Of a DNA stretch of 64,000 bases, positions 10,901 through 21,614 are shown piece after piece (the stretch's first letter is position 1; each line of letters starts with the position of its first letter). The notes beneath the pieces were generated by a model. It did not search any database and was not told where the DNA came from. It saw nothing but the letters and a program-made list of their open reading frames with translations. Source of the DNA: Periplaneta americana (lineage: Eukaryota > Arthropoda > Insecta > Blattodea > Blattidae). The position numbers were made by a program, and so were the translations under genes. The stretch spans positions 122,190,414 through 122,254,413 of the forward strand of contig NC_091130.1 of assembly GCF_040183065.1 (NCBI RefSeq). The letters run 5' to 3'.

Positions 10901-10916
10901 TCCCTCTAGTGGCCGC
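10901..10916 (+). promoter_or_regulatory. CTCF-like motif in the SINE body
   Basis: TCCCTCTAGTGGCCGC resembles the reverse complement of the CTCF core (CCACTAGAGGG). The same motif occurs inverted at 11455-11470 in the opposite arm. Binding is not shown by sequence alone. Confidence 0.3.
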
Positions 10917-11157
10917 CCTCTGCACTACGTCATAGATATCTATGAACCTAGGACCGAAGTCCACACATGTGCTGAGGTGCACTCGTAATGAGTGACTAGT
11001 TGGCCGGGATCCGACGGAATAAGCGTCGTCTTATATCACGAAGTGATTTACGCATATCATATATATTATTATAATGTACCGAAGTACATATGATATTTCC
11101 ATGCAGATATTCTGCGTCATCATACGATGAAAGAGTAATGGAACGAAGAAAAATTCT

Positions 11158-11226
11158 CTCCGGCGTCGGGATTTGAACCCGGGTTTTCAGCTCTACGTGC
11201 TGACGCTTTATCCACTAAGCCACTCC
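11158..11226 (-). ncRNA. tRNA-like segment, copy 2, cut at the inversion point
   Basis: Same sequence as copy 1 through the D arm. The 5' half of the acceptor stem is replaced where the composite inverts (near 11226). Confidence 0.55.
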
Positions 11227-11523
11227 GTTCCATTACTCTTTCATCGTATGATGACGCAGAATACCTGCATGGAAATATCATATGTACTTCGGTACATTAA
11301 AATAATATATATGATATGCGTAAATCACTTCGTGATTTAAGACGGCGCTTATTCCGTCGGACCCCGGCCAACTAGTCACTCATTACGAGTGCACCTCAGC
11401 ACATGTGTGGACTTCGGTCCTAGGTTTATAGATATCTATGACGTAGTACAGAGGGCGGCCACTAGAGGGAACCCAAGAGTTGGAACTTAAAACTGAGACG
11501 ATTCTTCCGACGCCGGGGTGGAA

Positions 11524-11595
11524 TCCGGTGTGGCTTAGTGGATAAAGCGTCAGCACGTAGAGCTGAAAACCCGGGTTCAAATCCCGGCGCCGGAG
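11524..11595 (+). ncRNA. tRNA-like segment, copy 3, complete cloverleaf
   Basis: All stems pair: acceptor TCCGGTG/CGCCGGA (one G-T wobble), D stem GCTT/AAGC, anticodon stem TCAGC/GCTGA, T stem CCGGG/CCCGG. The anticodon loop ACGTAGA would give GTA (Tyr), but position 33 is C and the variable loop has only 4 nt. It is probably a SINE head rather than a working tRNA gene. Confidence 0.6.
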
Positions 11596-11707
11596 AGAAT
11601 TTTTCTCCGTTACATTACTCTTTCATCGTATGATGACGCAGAATATCTGCATTGAAATATCATATGTACTTCGGTACATAGTAATAATATATATAATATA
11701 CTGGTAC

Positions 11708-12299
11708 TTAACAAAAGCTTAAGACCATGAGCAAATTTCATGTAATTATTTCCTGGTCCTATATTTTTGTTTCCATTTTCCTCATGAATATTGTGTCAAT
11801 TATTTGGACTGTGAGACATCTATTGACGCAGAGAAAGTAAAATTATGACATTTAGTTTTCGAGTTATGATTTTAATGAAATATTTTGTTACTGTAAAGAA
11901 TGCTACATTTATAATGACGGAATAATTTATTCATGCTAAAGCAACATGTTTATTGTAGCGATGATTTTTTAAAGCAGTTTGAGAAGTATGAGAAAACATT
12001 GGCACCAGAAAGAAAAATTAAAAAAATATATATATTTTCGTTTTATAATTTTTTGCATATTTTTCCAAAATAAGGAAATAATAGTACAAATAACGTTAAG
12101 TAAAGGCATTCATATCTTCACTGTGGAATGAGCCAACGTAACAGGACCTACACCAATCGAAAGTATGTTTCGCGCTCAGTAGATGGCACATACAGTAGTA
12201 CAATTACAATTTTTACAATGTTTTTTTTATTTTTGCAGTTTTACAATTTAGTAATTTTACACAATTTTTACAATTTTGTATAATTTTTTTACAATATTT
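11708..12299. other. AT-rich, no gene; TTTTACAATT-type simple sequence at the end
   Basis: Nothing recognisable up to about 12205. From there to 12298 a degenerate TTTTACAATT repeat runs up to the SINE. Confidence 0.5.
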
Positions 12300-12592
12300 T
12301 GGCGAGATGTAGTGAGATGAGGTGAGGTCCGAGGATTTGCCAAAAGATTACCCGGCATTTGCCTTTTGGATGGGGAAAACCTCGGAAAAACCCAACCAAG
12401 TAATCAAACCAAAGGGGTAAATGAAGTGATGCCGAGGACTCGCCATAGACCATCCGGCTTCGGTCCCACGGCTGGGGAAAACCTCGGAAGAAACCATTCA
12501 ATGATACCAAAAGGAGATCCAACCCAAGCCCGAACGCAGCTCCGGATCTTCAGCCCAGCGAGTCTACCGACTGAGCTACATCGATGGCTCTA
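12300..12592 (-). mobile_element. tRNA-derived SINE
   Basis: On the minus strand the head reads GATGTAGCTCAGTCGGTAGA (A box) and the body contains GAGGTTTTCCCCAGCCG and a second GAGGTTTTCCCCATCC. It sits inside AT-rich TACAATT-type repeats. A more degraded relative lies at 19400-19570. Confidence 0.7.
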
Positions 12593-12599
12593 CTAAAAA

Positions 12600-13140
12600 T
12601 ATACAATACATAGCCAATCAAATTATTAAATTTACAAACACAAACGATCATTCATCAGTTGAGCTATATGTATAATACAAAACAAGTAAGTTAATTAAAT
12701 TTAAGGCATAAACAATTCAATCGGTTGTGAAATACAGAAATTGATAATACATATCATGCAAACTACTTCAAATTACAAACACAAACAATTTATCAATAGA
12801 GCTATACAGATTACTATTCAATTTAAAGCATATACAATTCATCGGCCAAAACTATACAATACAAAGTAAGCAGATTAATTCAATTTACAAGCATACTTTC
12901 ATTAAGCTATACAAATTTGTGCAATTAATATCAAGTAGATTAATTCAATTTATAATCAAAACAATTCACCAGTTGAGCTATACAAACTACTATACAATTT
13001 ACATATATACAATTCATCAATTGAGCTATACAGACTACCATCCAATTTACAGCATATACAATTCATCAGCCAAACTATACAAACATATACAATCAAATTA
13101 GTTCAATTTACAAACTTATTTTCGATAAGCTATACAAAGA
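12600..13140. repeat. Degenerate 48-49 bp tandem repeat
   Basis: The phrase CAATTCATCAGTTGAGCTATACA recurs in variants; the last three copies start at 12963, 13011 and 13060 (spacing 48-49 bp). Earlier copies are increasingly diverged and irregular. Confidence 0.6.
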
Positions 13141-13144
13141 AAAT

Positions 13145-13335
13145 TAAGTTTGAAGTTTCAGCAGTCCGGCAACATCGCCGCTAACATACTTCTCGTGACG
13201 CAGATGTAAGAGGTCAACGAACGCCGTGTGAATCGCTAAATGAGCCGTTCTCTGGTGCGACGTTGCAACCTGGCGGCATGTGCAGTGGCTTAACATTAGA
13301 GGTTTTTATTAAAATTAAATTTACACGAAAACTTA
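13145..13335 (+). repeat. Dispersed repeat shared with 18755-18945
   Basis: GCAGTCCGGCAACATC, AAGAGGTCAACGAAC, CAGTGGCTT and AAATTAAATTTAC(A/T)CGAAAACT occur in the same order and orientation at both sites. Family unknown. Confidence 0.65.
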
Positions 13336-13701
13336 CTTATTTACAAATGGCTTTTAGACAACTAGGAAGTTCATTGTCGTCTTCACATAAGCCCAGCATC
13401 GGTCCCTATCCTCAGGAAGATTAATCCAGTCCCTACAACTATATTCCAGCTTTCTTAATTCCATTTTAATATTATCCTCCCATCTACGTCTCGGCCTCCC
13501 GAAAGATCTTCTTTCCTCTGGTTTTCCAACTAACACTCTCACTTCTGGATTCAGCCGTGCGTGCTACATGCCCTGCCAATCTCAAAGGTCTAGATTTAAT
13601 GTTCTTAATTACAGTATGTCAGGTGAAGAATACAATACGTGCGGTTCTGCGTTATGTAACTTTCTCTACTCTCCTGTAACTTCATACCTCTTAGCCCCAA
13701 A

Positions 13702-13767
<66 letters not shown>

Positions 13768-13987
13768 ATAATTATTTTATTGGTGTTGTGAAGACGAAAA
13801 GACTTGCCATTGTATTATATTAATTATGTATTATATTGTCTTGTATTTGTAGTATTGTATTGCTTTGAATTGTATTGTATTGTATTGTATTAATTATGTT
13901 ATATTCATAGCACTGTAGTAATTTTTATCATACTGGTTGAGTGGAAGAGAAGGCCGAATGGCCTTAAGTGTGCCAGTTAAAATAAAC

Positions 13988-14044
<57 letters not shown>

Positions 14045-14865
14045 ATTTTCCTAATACCTTATTCTTAAACATCCTTAGCCTGAGTTCATCTCTCAAAGGG
14101 AAAGTCCAAGTTTCACAACTATATAGACAACCGGTGATATAACCGTGTTATAAATTATAACTTCAATTTTTTTAAAGCAGATTAGATGACAAAAGCTTCA
14201 CAACCGAATAATAACATATTTATTCTGCGTTTAATTTCCTCCGGAGTGTCATATATATTTTTCACTGTTGCTCCAAGATATTTAAACTCTTCCACCTCTT
14301 CATAGTATAAATTTCCAATTTTTTAATTCTCATTTCGTACGATGTTCTGGTCACGAGACATAATCATATACTTTGTCTTTTCGAGATTTACTTCCAAACC
14401 AAGCTCTTTGCTAGCTTCAGGTAAAATTCCCGTGTTTTCTCTAATAGTTAGTGGATTTTCTCCTAAATATTCACGCCATTGGTATATAGAAGCAGCTGAT
14501 GTAACCCGTTCAGTTCCAAACCCTCTCTGTTATCCTGGACCTTCCTAATAGCATATTCTAGAGTAAAGTTAAAAAGTAAAGGTGATAGTGCATCTCCTTG
14601 CTTTAGCCCGCAGTGAATTGGAAAGGCGTCGGACAGGAACTGACCTATACGAACTCTGCGGTACGTTTCACTGAGACACATTTTAATTAACCGGACTAGT
14701 TTCTTGGAAATACCAAATTCAATCAGAATTTTGTATAAAACTTCTCTCTTAACCGAGTCAAATGCCTTTTTGAAATCTACAAATAACTGATGTACTCTGT
14801 CCTTATACTCCCATATTTTTTCGAATATCTGTCGAATACAAAAATCTAATAAATAGTCGATCTAT
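13336..14865 (-). pseudogene. LINE reverse-transcriptase relic, interrupted
   Basis: From 14865 downward the minus strand reads [51 protein letters not shown] and [20 protein letters not shown]. The catalytic box, normally [11 protein letters not shown] in this family, is LLYTNGVNI, so the polymerase is dead. A stop and frameshifts follow (SRDQNIVRNE, YEEVEEFKYLGATV). An insertion (13702-14045) separates these from the C-terminal part (YSSPDI..IKNIKSR, FGRPRRRWEDNIKMELRK). The 3' end has a short CTTA-type tail (13331-13345). Sister copies are at 49235-49858 and 52505-53750. Confidence 0.85.
13702..14045 (+). mobile_element. LINE 3' end inserted in the LINE relic
   Basis: An insert with (ATT)n at both sides (13702-13767 and 13983-14042) contains TGGAAGAGAAGGCCGAATGG near 13943, the 3'-terminal motif of another LINE family. 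The uninterrupted host sequence at 49580 shows where it landed, after AGCCCCAAATATT. Confidence 0.7.
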
Positions 14866-14869
14866 TACG

Positions 14870-15778
14870 CGTAAAAGTATATTGATGATCCCAAATAATT
14901 TCATCTAGATAAGGAGTTTATTTTAGAATTGACTGTTCAATAAATAATTTTTAGTTAAGCTGATGGTATTTGAGAATTTTGTGTGGAGTATTTTTGGTAA
15001 ACATTATTATATTCTAAATTATATCAGCCTCATCCCAATTGGAGGAATTATTTTTTAGGGAAAACTGAATCTGAGACTATGACTGTGGCCGAAACGGACC
15101 AAAGTTCACATTGAAGACGAGATTGAAAACCAAGACCATGTTGTCGATGATGCAGATGAAGTTCAATGTTCAAATTTATTTTAGTTTAAATTTATTTAAA
15201 ATAAAACAAAGTTTTAACGAAGAGTTAGCATTCTATTAAGAGCAATGGACCTTAATTGAATGTCCGAATAAACGAAAGGGTTACACTTGAAAACGAGGCC
15301 ACTATCTATCTTACTAATTTCATTACACAGATTGTTACACCCTTTTCCAATCTCATACGATGAGCGTTTCAACTATGTAGAGAAGTAACCTACAAATCTC
15401 TCACCCCACTCACCAATGTTTGCAACGAAAAGCATTTTGAAACCAGTCGCTGTTATAAAGGGGGCACAAAAAGCAGGAAGGGTAGGAGGAAACAAAAAGC
15501 TGAATATTAGAACCCACCCTTCTCTACGTTCTACATCAAAACCACATCTGAGAGAGATAATTTTGTATAACGTTTCTCTCTCTTTCTCCTATGATTCTAC
15601 TCAGAAGGGCCATGTAAGCTGTTACATTAATGTAATATGAAAATCATTACTAGAATTTCAAACAAGTTTCTGCATAACTTCCATAACAATCAGGATTAAG
15701 AAACATATCTGTTTTAATTTAAGTAAGATTGTACTGACTGATATAAGGAAAGTTCTGAGTAATTTGCGGGTTTTACAA
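14870..15778. other. No recognisable gene
   Basis: A 74-residue frame at 15416-15640 matches nothing I know, and its plus-strand context has no splice or start signal I would trust. Confidence 0.45.
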
Positions 15779-16996
15779 CACTAATGGCCAGTTTCACCAA
15801 CCTTCGTTATCATTATAATGTCTATTTAAATAATTTAATGATACGTTGGTCAGTTTTTGTGTTTCACCAAGCATTATTATTGCTAACGCATCTTTAAACT
15901 CATCGTTAATTTATTAGGGCCTATTCGTCGCATTAAAACAGTAACGATGCGTTAAGAAGTCAACTACATGGCGGAAGTATTTGATGCTGAAATTCTTTAT
16001 TTAGAACTTAAACATAATGGCGAACCTATATGTGGTAATAACACTCGGAATAATGATTTTGAAGATTTAAAAGATAAAGAATTCCACGAAAGCTACACAT
16101 TAAGTAAACAAGTAGTAACAACGATTCTAGAGGAAACTGAATATAGGTTAGAATACGACAGATATAAATCACCCACTTAACGTCTCTTCAACAGATTCTT
16201 CTCGCTTTAAGGTACTCTTACGGTCAGTACACGATAGCACAACATTCCAAAGGAGGATGTCTTTTTTATGAAAAGACTGCAAAGAGGTTTCCTTTTAAGA
16301 TACAATGGATACCCCTTAAAATTAAATTTAATGACGGCTGTCCTGAATTCTACCACAAAAGCGTGGCAAAATTGTTACAAGGTATATAAATCTACATGAA
16401 ATAAAGTGGAAAAGTAGTAAGTTATGCAATTTAGAGAAGAGGGGATTTGCCGTCCTAAATTTAGGCCTAAGAACAACTGCTTAGAATGCTTTGTATGTAA
16501 TTAATTGTGGCATCAGTTCTGAAGCTGTCGACCTGATCAACCGCAAAATTTTCTTAGATTTCCTTTTGAAGTTACAATTTAACTGCTATATATTCCCCCT
16601 ATTTACATTTGGAAGAATCTGTCTCTTTGCTTTTAATACGTTATGACAACATACTGTATTTAGGTAGAATGTCAAGGACTAAAAACTTTGAGATGTTCTT
16701 GAAATTACTGCCTCTTACCCGTTTCCCTATGATTGTTTCCTCATGCTAAACAAAGTCAGCCATGATCATATGTAACCAATTACATTCGCGATTTCGAAGC
16801 CATGGTCGTATGAGCAATAAAACATGTGAGATACATGTACAAAATCTCCACGTTAGTAAACGCAAGTTAATTTTAAAGATACGAAGCTTGGTGAAATGGT
16901 CAACTTTTAAAGATCTCGTTAAAATTAAATGATCCGTTTGTTGAGAAGTAGTTTGTGCTGATTTGAAGACGTTTGGTGAAACCGGCCATTAGTGTT
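15779..16996 (+). mobile_element. PIF/Harbinger-like element with decayed transposase
   Basis: The ends are inverted copies of CACTAATGGCCRGTTTCACC (left 15779-15798, right 16974-16994), and GTTTCACCAAGC recurs subterminally at both sides. The plus-strand frame 15968-16180 (FHESYTLSKQVVTTILEETE) followed by a frame-shifted SLQQILLALRYSYGQYTIAQ resembles the N-terminal part of PIF/Harbinger transposases. The catalytic part is missing. The superfamily call is tentative. Confidence 0.55.
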
Positions 16997-17149
16997 TGGA
17001 TTTGGAATATGAGTGTGGCAGACTTTAAGTTAGAAAATAAATATTTCTCGCGAAAAATGCTCAAATAGATAATTATATTCGTGCAAATTGATACAATAAG
17101 TTTGTTTGAGCACAAGTGTTTATCGAACACTCAATTAATTTTCGCCCTA

Positions 17150-18720
17150 GAATTTATAACAAAAAAATAATACTTCACATACAATAACAAATATTACACA
17201 CAAACCGAAGGCCTACCCATGGGATCACCCATTTCCAGCATACTAGCTGAAATATTCTTACACCACATAGAACAGACATACATACTAAACAAATACAACA
17301 ACAAACACGCAGACAACATCATATATTGGCACAGATACGTAGATGACATACCAATACTATACAAAGGAAACAAAAGACAGATCCAAAACCTGCATCAACA
17401 CATATACAAAATACGCCAAAGCTACACTACACATTAGAAATTGAAAACAACAAATCCATAAATTTTCTAGACTTCACAATAACAAAAATAGACGACAAAC
17501 ACACATTCAAAGTATACAGAAAACCCACAACAACAACAACACACATACAGAACACATCCAACCACCCCACACAACACAAACAAGCTGCATTCCGAACAAT
17601 GGTACACAGACTACTCAACATACCAATGAACCAACAAGATTACAACGAAAATCTAAACACAATCAAATATATAGCACAAGAAAACGGATACAACCCAAAC
17701 ATAATAGACAACATCATACGTAAGACAAAACAAAACCACAAAAAACAGAAGAATACAGCACAAACATAAGAACACAAAAAATACATCACACTAACATACG
17801 AAAACAAAAACACACATAAAATTGCAATCTCATTCAAGAAATTAAACTACAACATCGCATACAGAACAAATAACACTCTACAAAAACATCTCAACACACA
17901 ACATAAACAAACAAATACAACCACACAGGCGTATATAAACTCAAATCCACACCTGTGGAGTAACGGTCAGCGCGTCTGGCCGTGAAACCAGGTGGCCCGG
18001 GTTTGATTCCCGTTCGGGGCAAGTTACCTGGTTGAGGTTTTTTCCGGGGTTCTCCCTCAAGCCAATATGAGTAAATGCTGGGTAACTTTCGGTGCTGGAC
18101 CCCGGACTCATTTCACCGGCATTATCACCTTCATCACATTCAGACGCTAAATAACCTAAGGTGTTGATAAAGCGTCGTAAAATAACCTACTAAAATAAAA
18201 AAATACAAACGCAAATGTAACACCTGCAACAATTTCTACTTAGGACAGACAGGCAGATCATTTCAAACACGTTACAAAGAACACATCACAGCCATAACAA
18301 AGTTACAAAACACCTCCACATATGCAGACCACATCACAAATGCCAACCACACCTACAGAGACATCAACACAGACATGGAAATACTGCACATCCAACCAAA
18401 AAGCCAGAAACTCAACACACTAGAACAATATGAAATATACAGACACACGAAAACACACCCCCCACGATATTCTCAACACACAATTCAATTTCAAAACACA
18501 TACACTCTTTGACTCTACACTACGAACGCACCCACACAGGAAACAAGAGGCGCCAAGACCAACAACGACCAGTTCCGAGGATGACCGAAAATAGGTCGAA
18601 ACATGTTAACAAGGTACGTTAAAATTTAACACAAGAAAGTTCTTATCATACATATTCGGAAGTGATACAGTGTTAATAGTTGTGTAATCAAGATGTATAA
18701 AAAAATAAAGAAAGAAATAC
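17150..18720 (+). pseudogene. Penelope-like element: reverse transcriptase plus GIY-YIG endonuclease, split by a SINE
   Basis: GLPMGSPISSILAEIFLHHI and YWHRYVDDI are the core motifs of Penelope-type reverse transcriptase; the YVDD box is intact. A frameshift near 17420 moves the protein to a second frame (SINFLDFTITKI, KPTTTTTHIQNTSNHPTQHK). One stop lies near 17767. After the SINE the same element resumes with CNTCNNFYLGQTGRSFQTRY, the GIY-YIG core, then DHITNANH and EQYEIY, the expected His and Glu positions. The tail (GAGGATGACCGAAAATAGG...) recurs in a second copy at 29609-30060. The N-terminal part of the reverse transcriptase is missing. Confidence 0.85.
17947..18203 (+). mobile_element. 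tRNA-derived SINE inserted in the Penelope GIY-YIG region
   Basis: Same family as 6414-6657 (GGAGTAACGGTCAGCGCG, GGGTAACTTTCGGTGCTGG). It is flanked by near-identical 14-bp repeats, ATATAAACTCAAAT and ATACAAACGCAAAT. Removing it restores the reading GVYKLKC..C before the GIY-YIG core. Confidence 0.85.
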
Positions 18721-18754
18721 CTTATAATTAAATGCACGGTTGATTAGAAAATTA

Positions 18755-19195
18755 TGTTGCAAGTTTCTGCAGTCCGGCAACATCGTATTCTAGTAATAAA
18801 GATGTAAGAGGTCAACGAACACAGGTATGTCTTTGTATGTGAGCCTTCCTTTCTCGCTACGACTTTGCAATCTGTTCGCAACGTTCAGTGGCTTGATATT
18901 AGTCGTTTTTAAATTAAATTTACTCGAAAACTGTCCAAGATGTTGGCATACATCCCAGAGGGATGAATGAATATTTATTAAATTTTCTATCAATGTGGAC
19001 AAAAGTCACGATAAAACTCGCAATAGTTATGGGTACCGAATAAGAGGGTGTTAAACATTTGGGAAAAACTTTTTTCCGAGAAAACCATAAACTTTCCACT
19101 AATATGATATTACAGTTGTTTGTTACATACAACATCAGCTATTCGCTCTGAAAATCTGATGGCTTATTCGTTATTTCACTTTCACCCTGTATATA
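18755..19195 (+). repeat. Dispersed repeat ending in ACCCTGTATA
   Basis: The first 190 bp match 13145-13335. The remainder reaches TTTCACTTTCACCCTGTATA, an ending common in Tc1/mariner-type MITEs. I could not find an inverted partner at the left end. Confidence 0.5.
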
Positions 19196-19399
19196 TTATA
19201 TTTCTGTTTAGATGTTTCGCGCAGTGTGAAAGTTACGTTAATCTAACTGTATTTCGTCTTCATATGTGACACCTGCGTTTGTATACCTCTTAATGCTATG
19301 CAGAGCTAACAGTCAGTTATATTGTATGATGATGCGTAGGTAACTTTGCGTCCAAGGTAGCAAATATTTCATCTATAGTTATTTATCATCGATAAGATT

Positions 19400-19570
19400 G
19401 GTGGTAGCGAGATTAGGCTGATGATTCCACATATGTTTATCTGACAATCGTCTTATAGTTGGGAATAGCCTCGGAAAAAAATGAAACCTTGTAATCAGCC
19501 AGCCAAGAATCGAACGAATGTCCGAGCGCAGTCCCAGATCATCAGAGAAATGTGTTAACCCCTGATGAAA
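19400..19570 (-). mobile_element. Degraded SINE
   Basis: Contains ATAGCCTCGGAAAAA, CAGCCAAGAATCGAACG and CCGAGCGCAGTCC, in the order seen in the SINE at 12300-12592. Confidence 0.45.
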
Positions 19571-19611
19571 TCTAGGAGTCTCTCATTAATTCATTTTTAT
19601 TTATTTATTCA

Positions 19612-20205
19612 TTCATTATTTTTTTTAGGAGAGAGAGAAGAGGCAGGGAACATCCCACGTACTACGACCTGAGGTCTATTGTACACCCCCTATATGGGAT
19701 GAGTTGCGTGGCCACCGACGCTCTACGTGCACCAACCTAACCACTTGACCCCCTTAACGACCTGTCTCTACAGCCAACAGAGTCCATGTACCACTCTTGC
19801 TTCGGCAACTCCTCCAAGGCTCCCTTAACAGTCCGAGGCGGAAGACCTCCCCCGAGAAGGTCTGCCCCGGATTCCTTTGCAGAAGCGATCCATCATCACT
19901 TGAATACAATCCACGGTGGCCTTTCGAGAGAGCCAGCAGCTTCGGAGGGCCGCCTGTAGAGCGATCTGAAAACCAGAAGAAGTAACGGGATGATGAATGA
20001 AAGGATGATAGGGGAGGAAAGGAAGTGGCTAAGTTGAGTGGGGTTCCAATCGCCTGATAAAGTTACCTGATATTCATCAATAGGAGTAAGGGAAAAACCC
20101 CGAAAAAACCACACCCAAGCAACTCGTCCTGAACGGAATTCGAACCCGGGCCCGCTGGGTTCAGAGTTAGACTCGCTAACCCCTCAGCCACAACGGTGGA
20201 CTATT
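19612..20205 (-). mobile_element. Long (about 590 bp) tRNA-derived SINE
   Basis: The minus-strand head (20205 downward) reads GTTGTGGCTGAGGGGTTAGC and CGGGTTCGAATTCC, the A- and B-box positions. The body contains GTAACTTTATCAGGCGATTGG, CTCTACAGGCGGCCCTCCG and GCAGACCTTCTCGGGGGAGG. The 3' end carries TATGGGATGAGTTGCGTGG and finishes in an A-rich tail (TTTTTTTAGGAG in plus orientation). Relatives are at 50330-50770 and 51480-51701. Confidence 0.8.
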
Positions 20206-20334
20206 TATTCATTTACTTATATTAATTAATTTGTTCTTTTTTGAAATTACCTTATTTGTTTATGTCATCTATTTACTTTTCATTTACTTATTTATTTTTA
20301 CTCGTTTATTTATTCATTGATTAATTAATTAATT

Positions 20335-20405
20335 CATATCTGAGTTGAGGGCATAATAAGGCCTTCTCTTCCACTCAACCATCTAAGTGTCTTAATAAAT
20401 GCATA
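20335..20405 (-). mobile_element. LINE 3'-end remnant
   Basis: In minus orientation GGTTGAGTGGAAGAGAAGGCC is followed by an AT-rich ATTAATTAATT tail, as in the LINE ends at 13943 and 45890. Confidence 0.55.
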
Positions 20406-20877
20406 AAATCACATCACCCATAGATGCAACTATGCATTCAACGTTGAAATTTGCTTGTAATATACGAATCCGCAAATTGAAGTTCGTGTGAATAATGCAA
20501 TTTGTTGTGTTAAGCAAATCCTTCTAGGAAATAAATAAAATAATTTTGCATATTCGTTAATTACAATAATAACCGCACATGCAAAATTACTATTTAAATA
20601 AAATATGCTCTTCAATTAAGTTTTTTAAGTGGCCAAGCCTGTAATAATGGTAAACATATTACTGAGTTTCACTGGTTTAAATCTGTGCCTACATTTCGTG
20701 GTGAAGCTCAATAAATACAATTAAAATCGCTTATACGAAAATGTAACGAGCTCTAAATTAAATTTATTTTATATTGTTTCAACAAATATTTATTGGCATT
20801 GCGTAAATAAACTAATACAATAATATCGAAACTATAATAGATATTAATAACAGGGGAGAAGTATGTTGACTATTGAT

Positions 20878-21485
20878 TACACAGTGTCCCAAATTGATGT
20901 ATACAAATTTTGAAACACTATTTCTCAGCATCGAGATGAGATAGAAATACAATTTTTGCGGTTTTGTATTCCTTAAGCCCGTCCATGTTCAAAATGTCCC
21001 CTTCCGTCACACTATACTCCCAACTGCATTATTGCTAATGGACTATCATTACAGGGATGTTCAATCTGAACTCTCAGTTCCTCCAGTGTTTGTGGTTTTG
21101 TGGCGTACATTGTGTCCTTTAGAGCTCCCCATAGGTAGAAGTCTGGAGGGGTTAAATCCGGAGATAGAGACGGGAACTCCGCAGCACTTCCTCTTCGTTC
21201 TATCTCTGGGTCGTTCTCATTTAGTGCGTGGACAAGTCTCGGAATATAAAGCTTCAGTTTTTGAGATCGCAAAATTCGATGAACACTGGACTTGCTGATA
21301 CCAATCTCACGAGAACATTGCCTCATTGACTTCTTTGGGAATTGTGCAAAAGCCTGCATGACTGCATCAACACTCTCGTTATCGGTAGAACTTCTCTTTC
21401 TTTCGCACCGTCCTTTCAACATATCTTGCACCGTTCCGTAGATTTCAAACTTAAAAGATGCCATTAACCGGATTTGGGAAGGAAT
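20878..21485 (-). mobile_element. Internally deleted mariner-type transposon
   Basis: The left end is TA then CACAGTGTCCCAAATTGATG. The minus strand carries a transposase from ATG at 21464 (MASFKFEIYG), with KSMRQCSREIGISKSSVHRI as its helix-turn-helix. This jumps directly to SLSPDLTPPDFYLWGALKDT, the third catalytic acid region, so the middle with the first two acids is deleted. It reads on in frame from LINE sequence upstream, giving a chance 198-residue fusion (21012-21608). The right terminus is degenerate and its position is approximate. Confidence 0.75.
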
Positions 21486-21608
21486 TAATGTGTTCCATTT
21501 TAATTTATTGTCGAAAATTATGCCTAAATATTTAACTTCAGAGCACTCCTTAATAAGTGAACACTTACAATATAGCCTATAAGGTAAAGTAGTTAGTCTT
21601 TCTTTCAT
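21475..21608 (-). pseudogene. LINE reverse-transcriptase fragment
   Basis: Minus-strand CSEVKYLGIIFDNKLKWNTL is the conserved segment after the polymerase core of Jockey/CR1-like LINEs. It is cut on one side by the mariner insertion and on the other by the hAT insertion at 21614. Confidence 0.7.
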
Positions 21609-21614
21609 CTAGTT

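Larger units (their letters stand above)
10744..11694. mobile_element. Composite tRNA-like SINE insertion with inverted structure and 13-bp TSD
   Basis: The block is bounded by a perfect 13-bp direct repeat, AATATACTGGTAC, at 10731-10743 and 11695-11707. Inside, a unit of about 382 bp repeats (GATGAAAGAGTAATGG near 10746 and 11127), then an inversion point lies near 11226, after which the same unit runs in the opposite direction (ATTACTCTTTCATC near 11230 and 11612). Three tRNA-like segments are included. The two long arms (about 10750-11142 and 11226-11620) are roughly 95% alike by eye. The 13-bp duplication indicates that the whole 951 bp arrived as one retroposition-like event. A 65-residue frame in each arm is an artefact. 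Confidence 0.8.

Noticed and set aside
10791..11580. Two 65-residue frames beginning MNPGFQLY in opposite orientation
   Set aside because: They are translations of the tRNA-like SINE unit in its two orientations. Their similarity comes from the inverted repeat, not from a gene.
11524..11595. Functional tRNA-Tyr gene
   Set aside because: Although the cloverleaf pairs fully, position 33 is C, the variable loop is short, and the sequence is one of three copies inside a SINE composite.
21012..21608. A 198-residue fusion of reverse transcriptase and transposase
   Set aside because: It is a chance in-frame read from a LINE fragment into an inserted mariner that lacks its catalytic centre.
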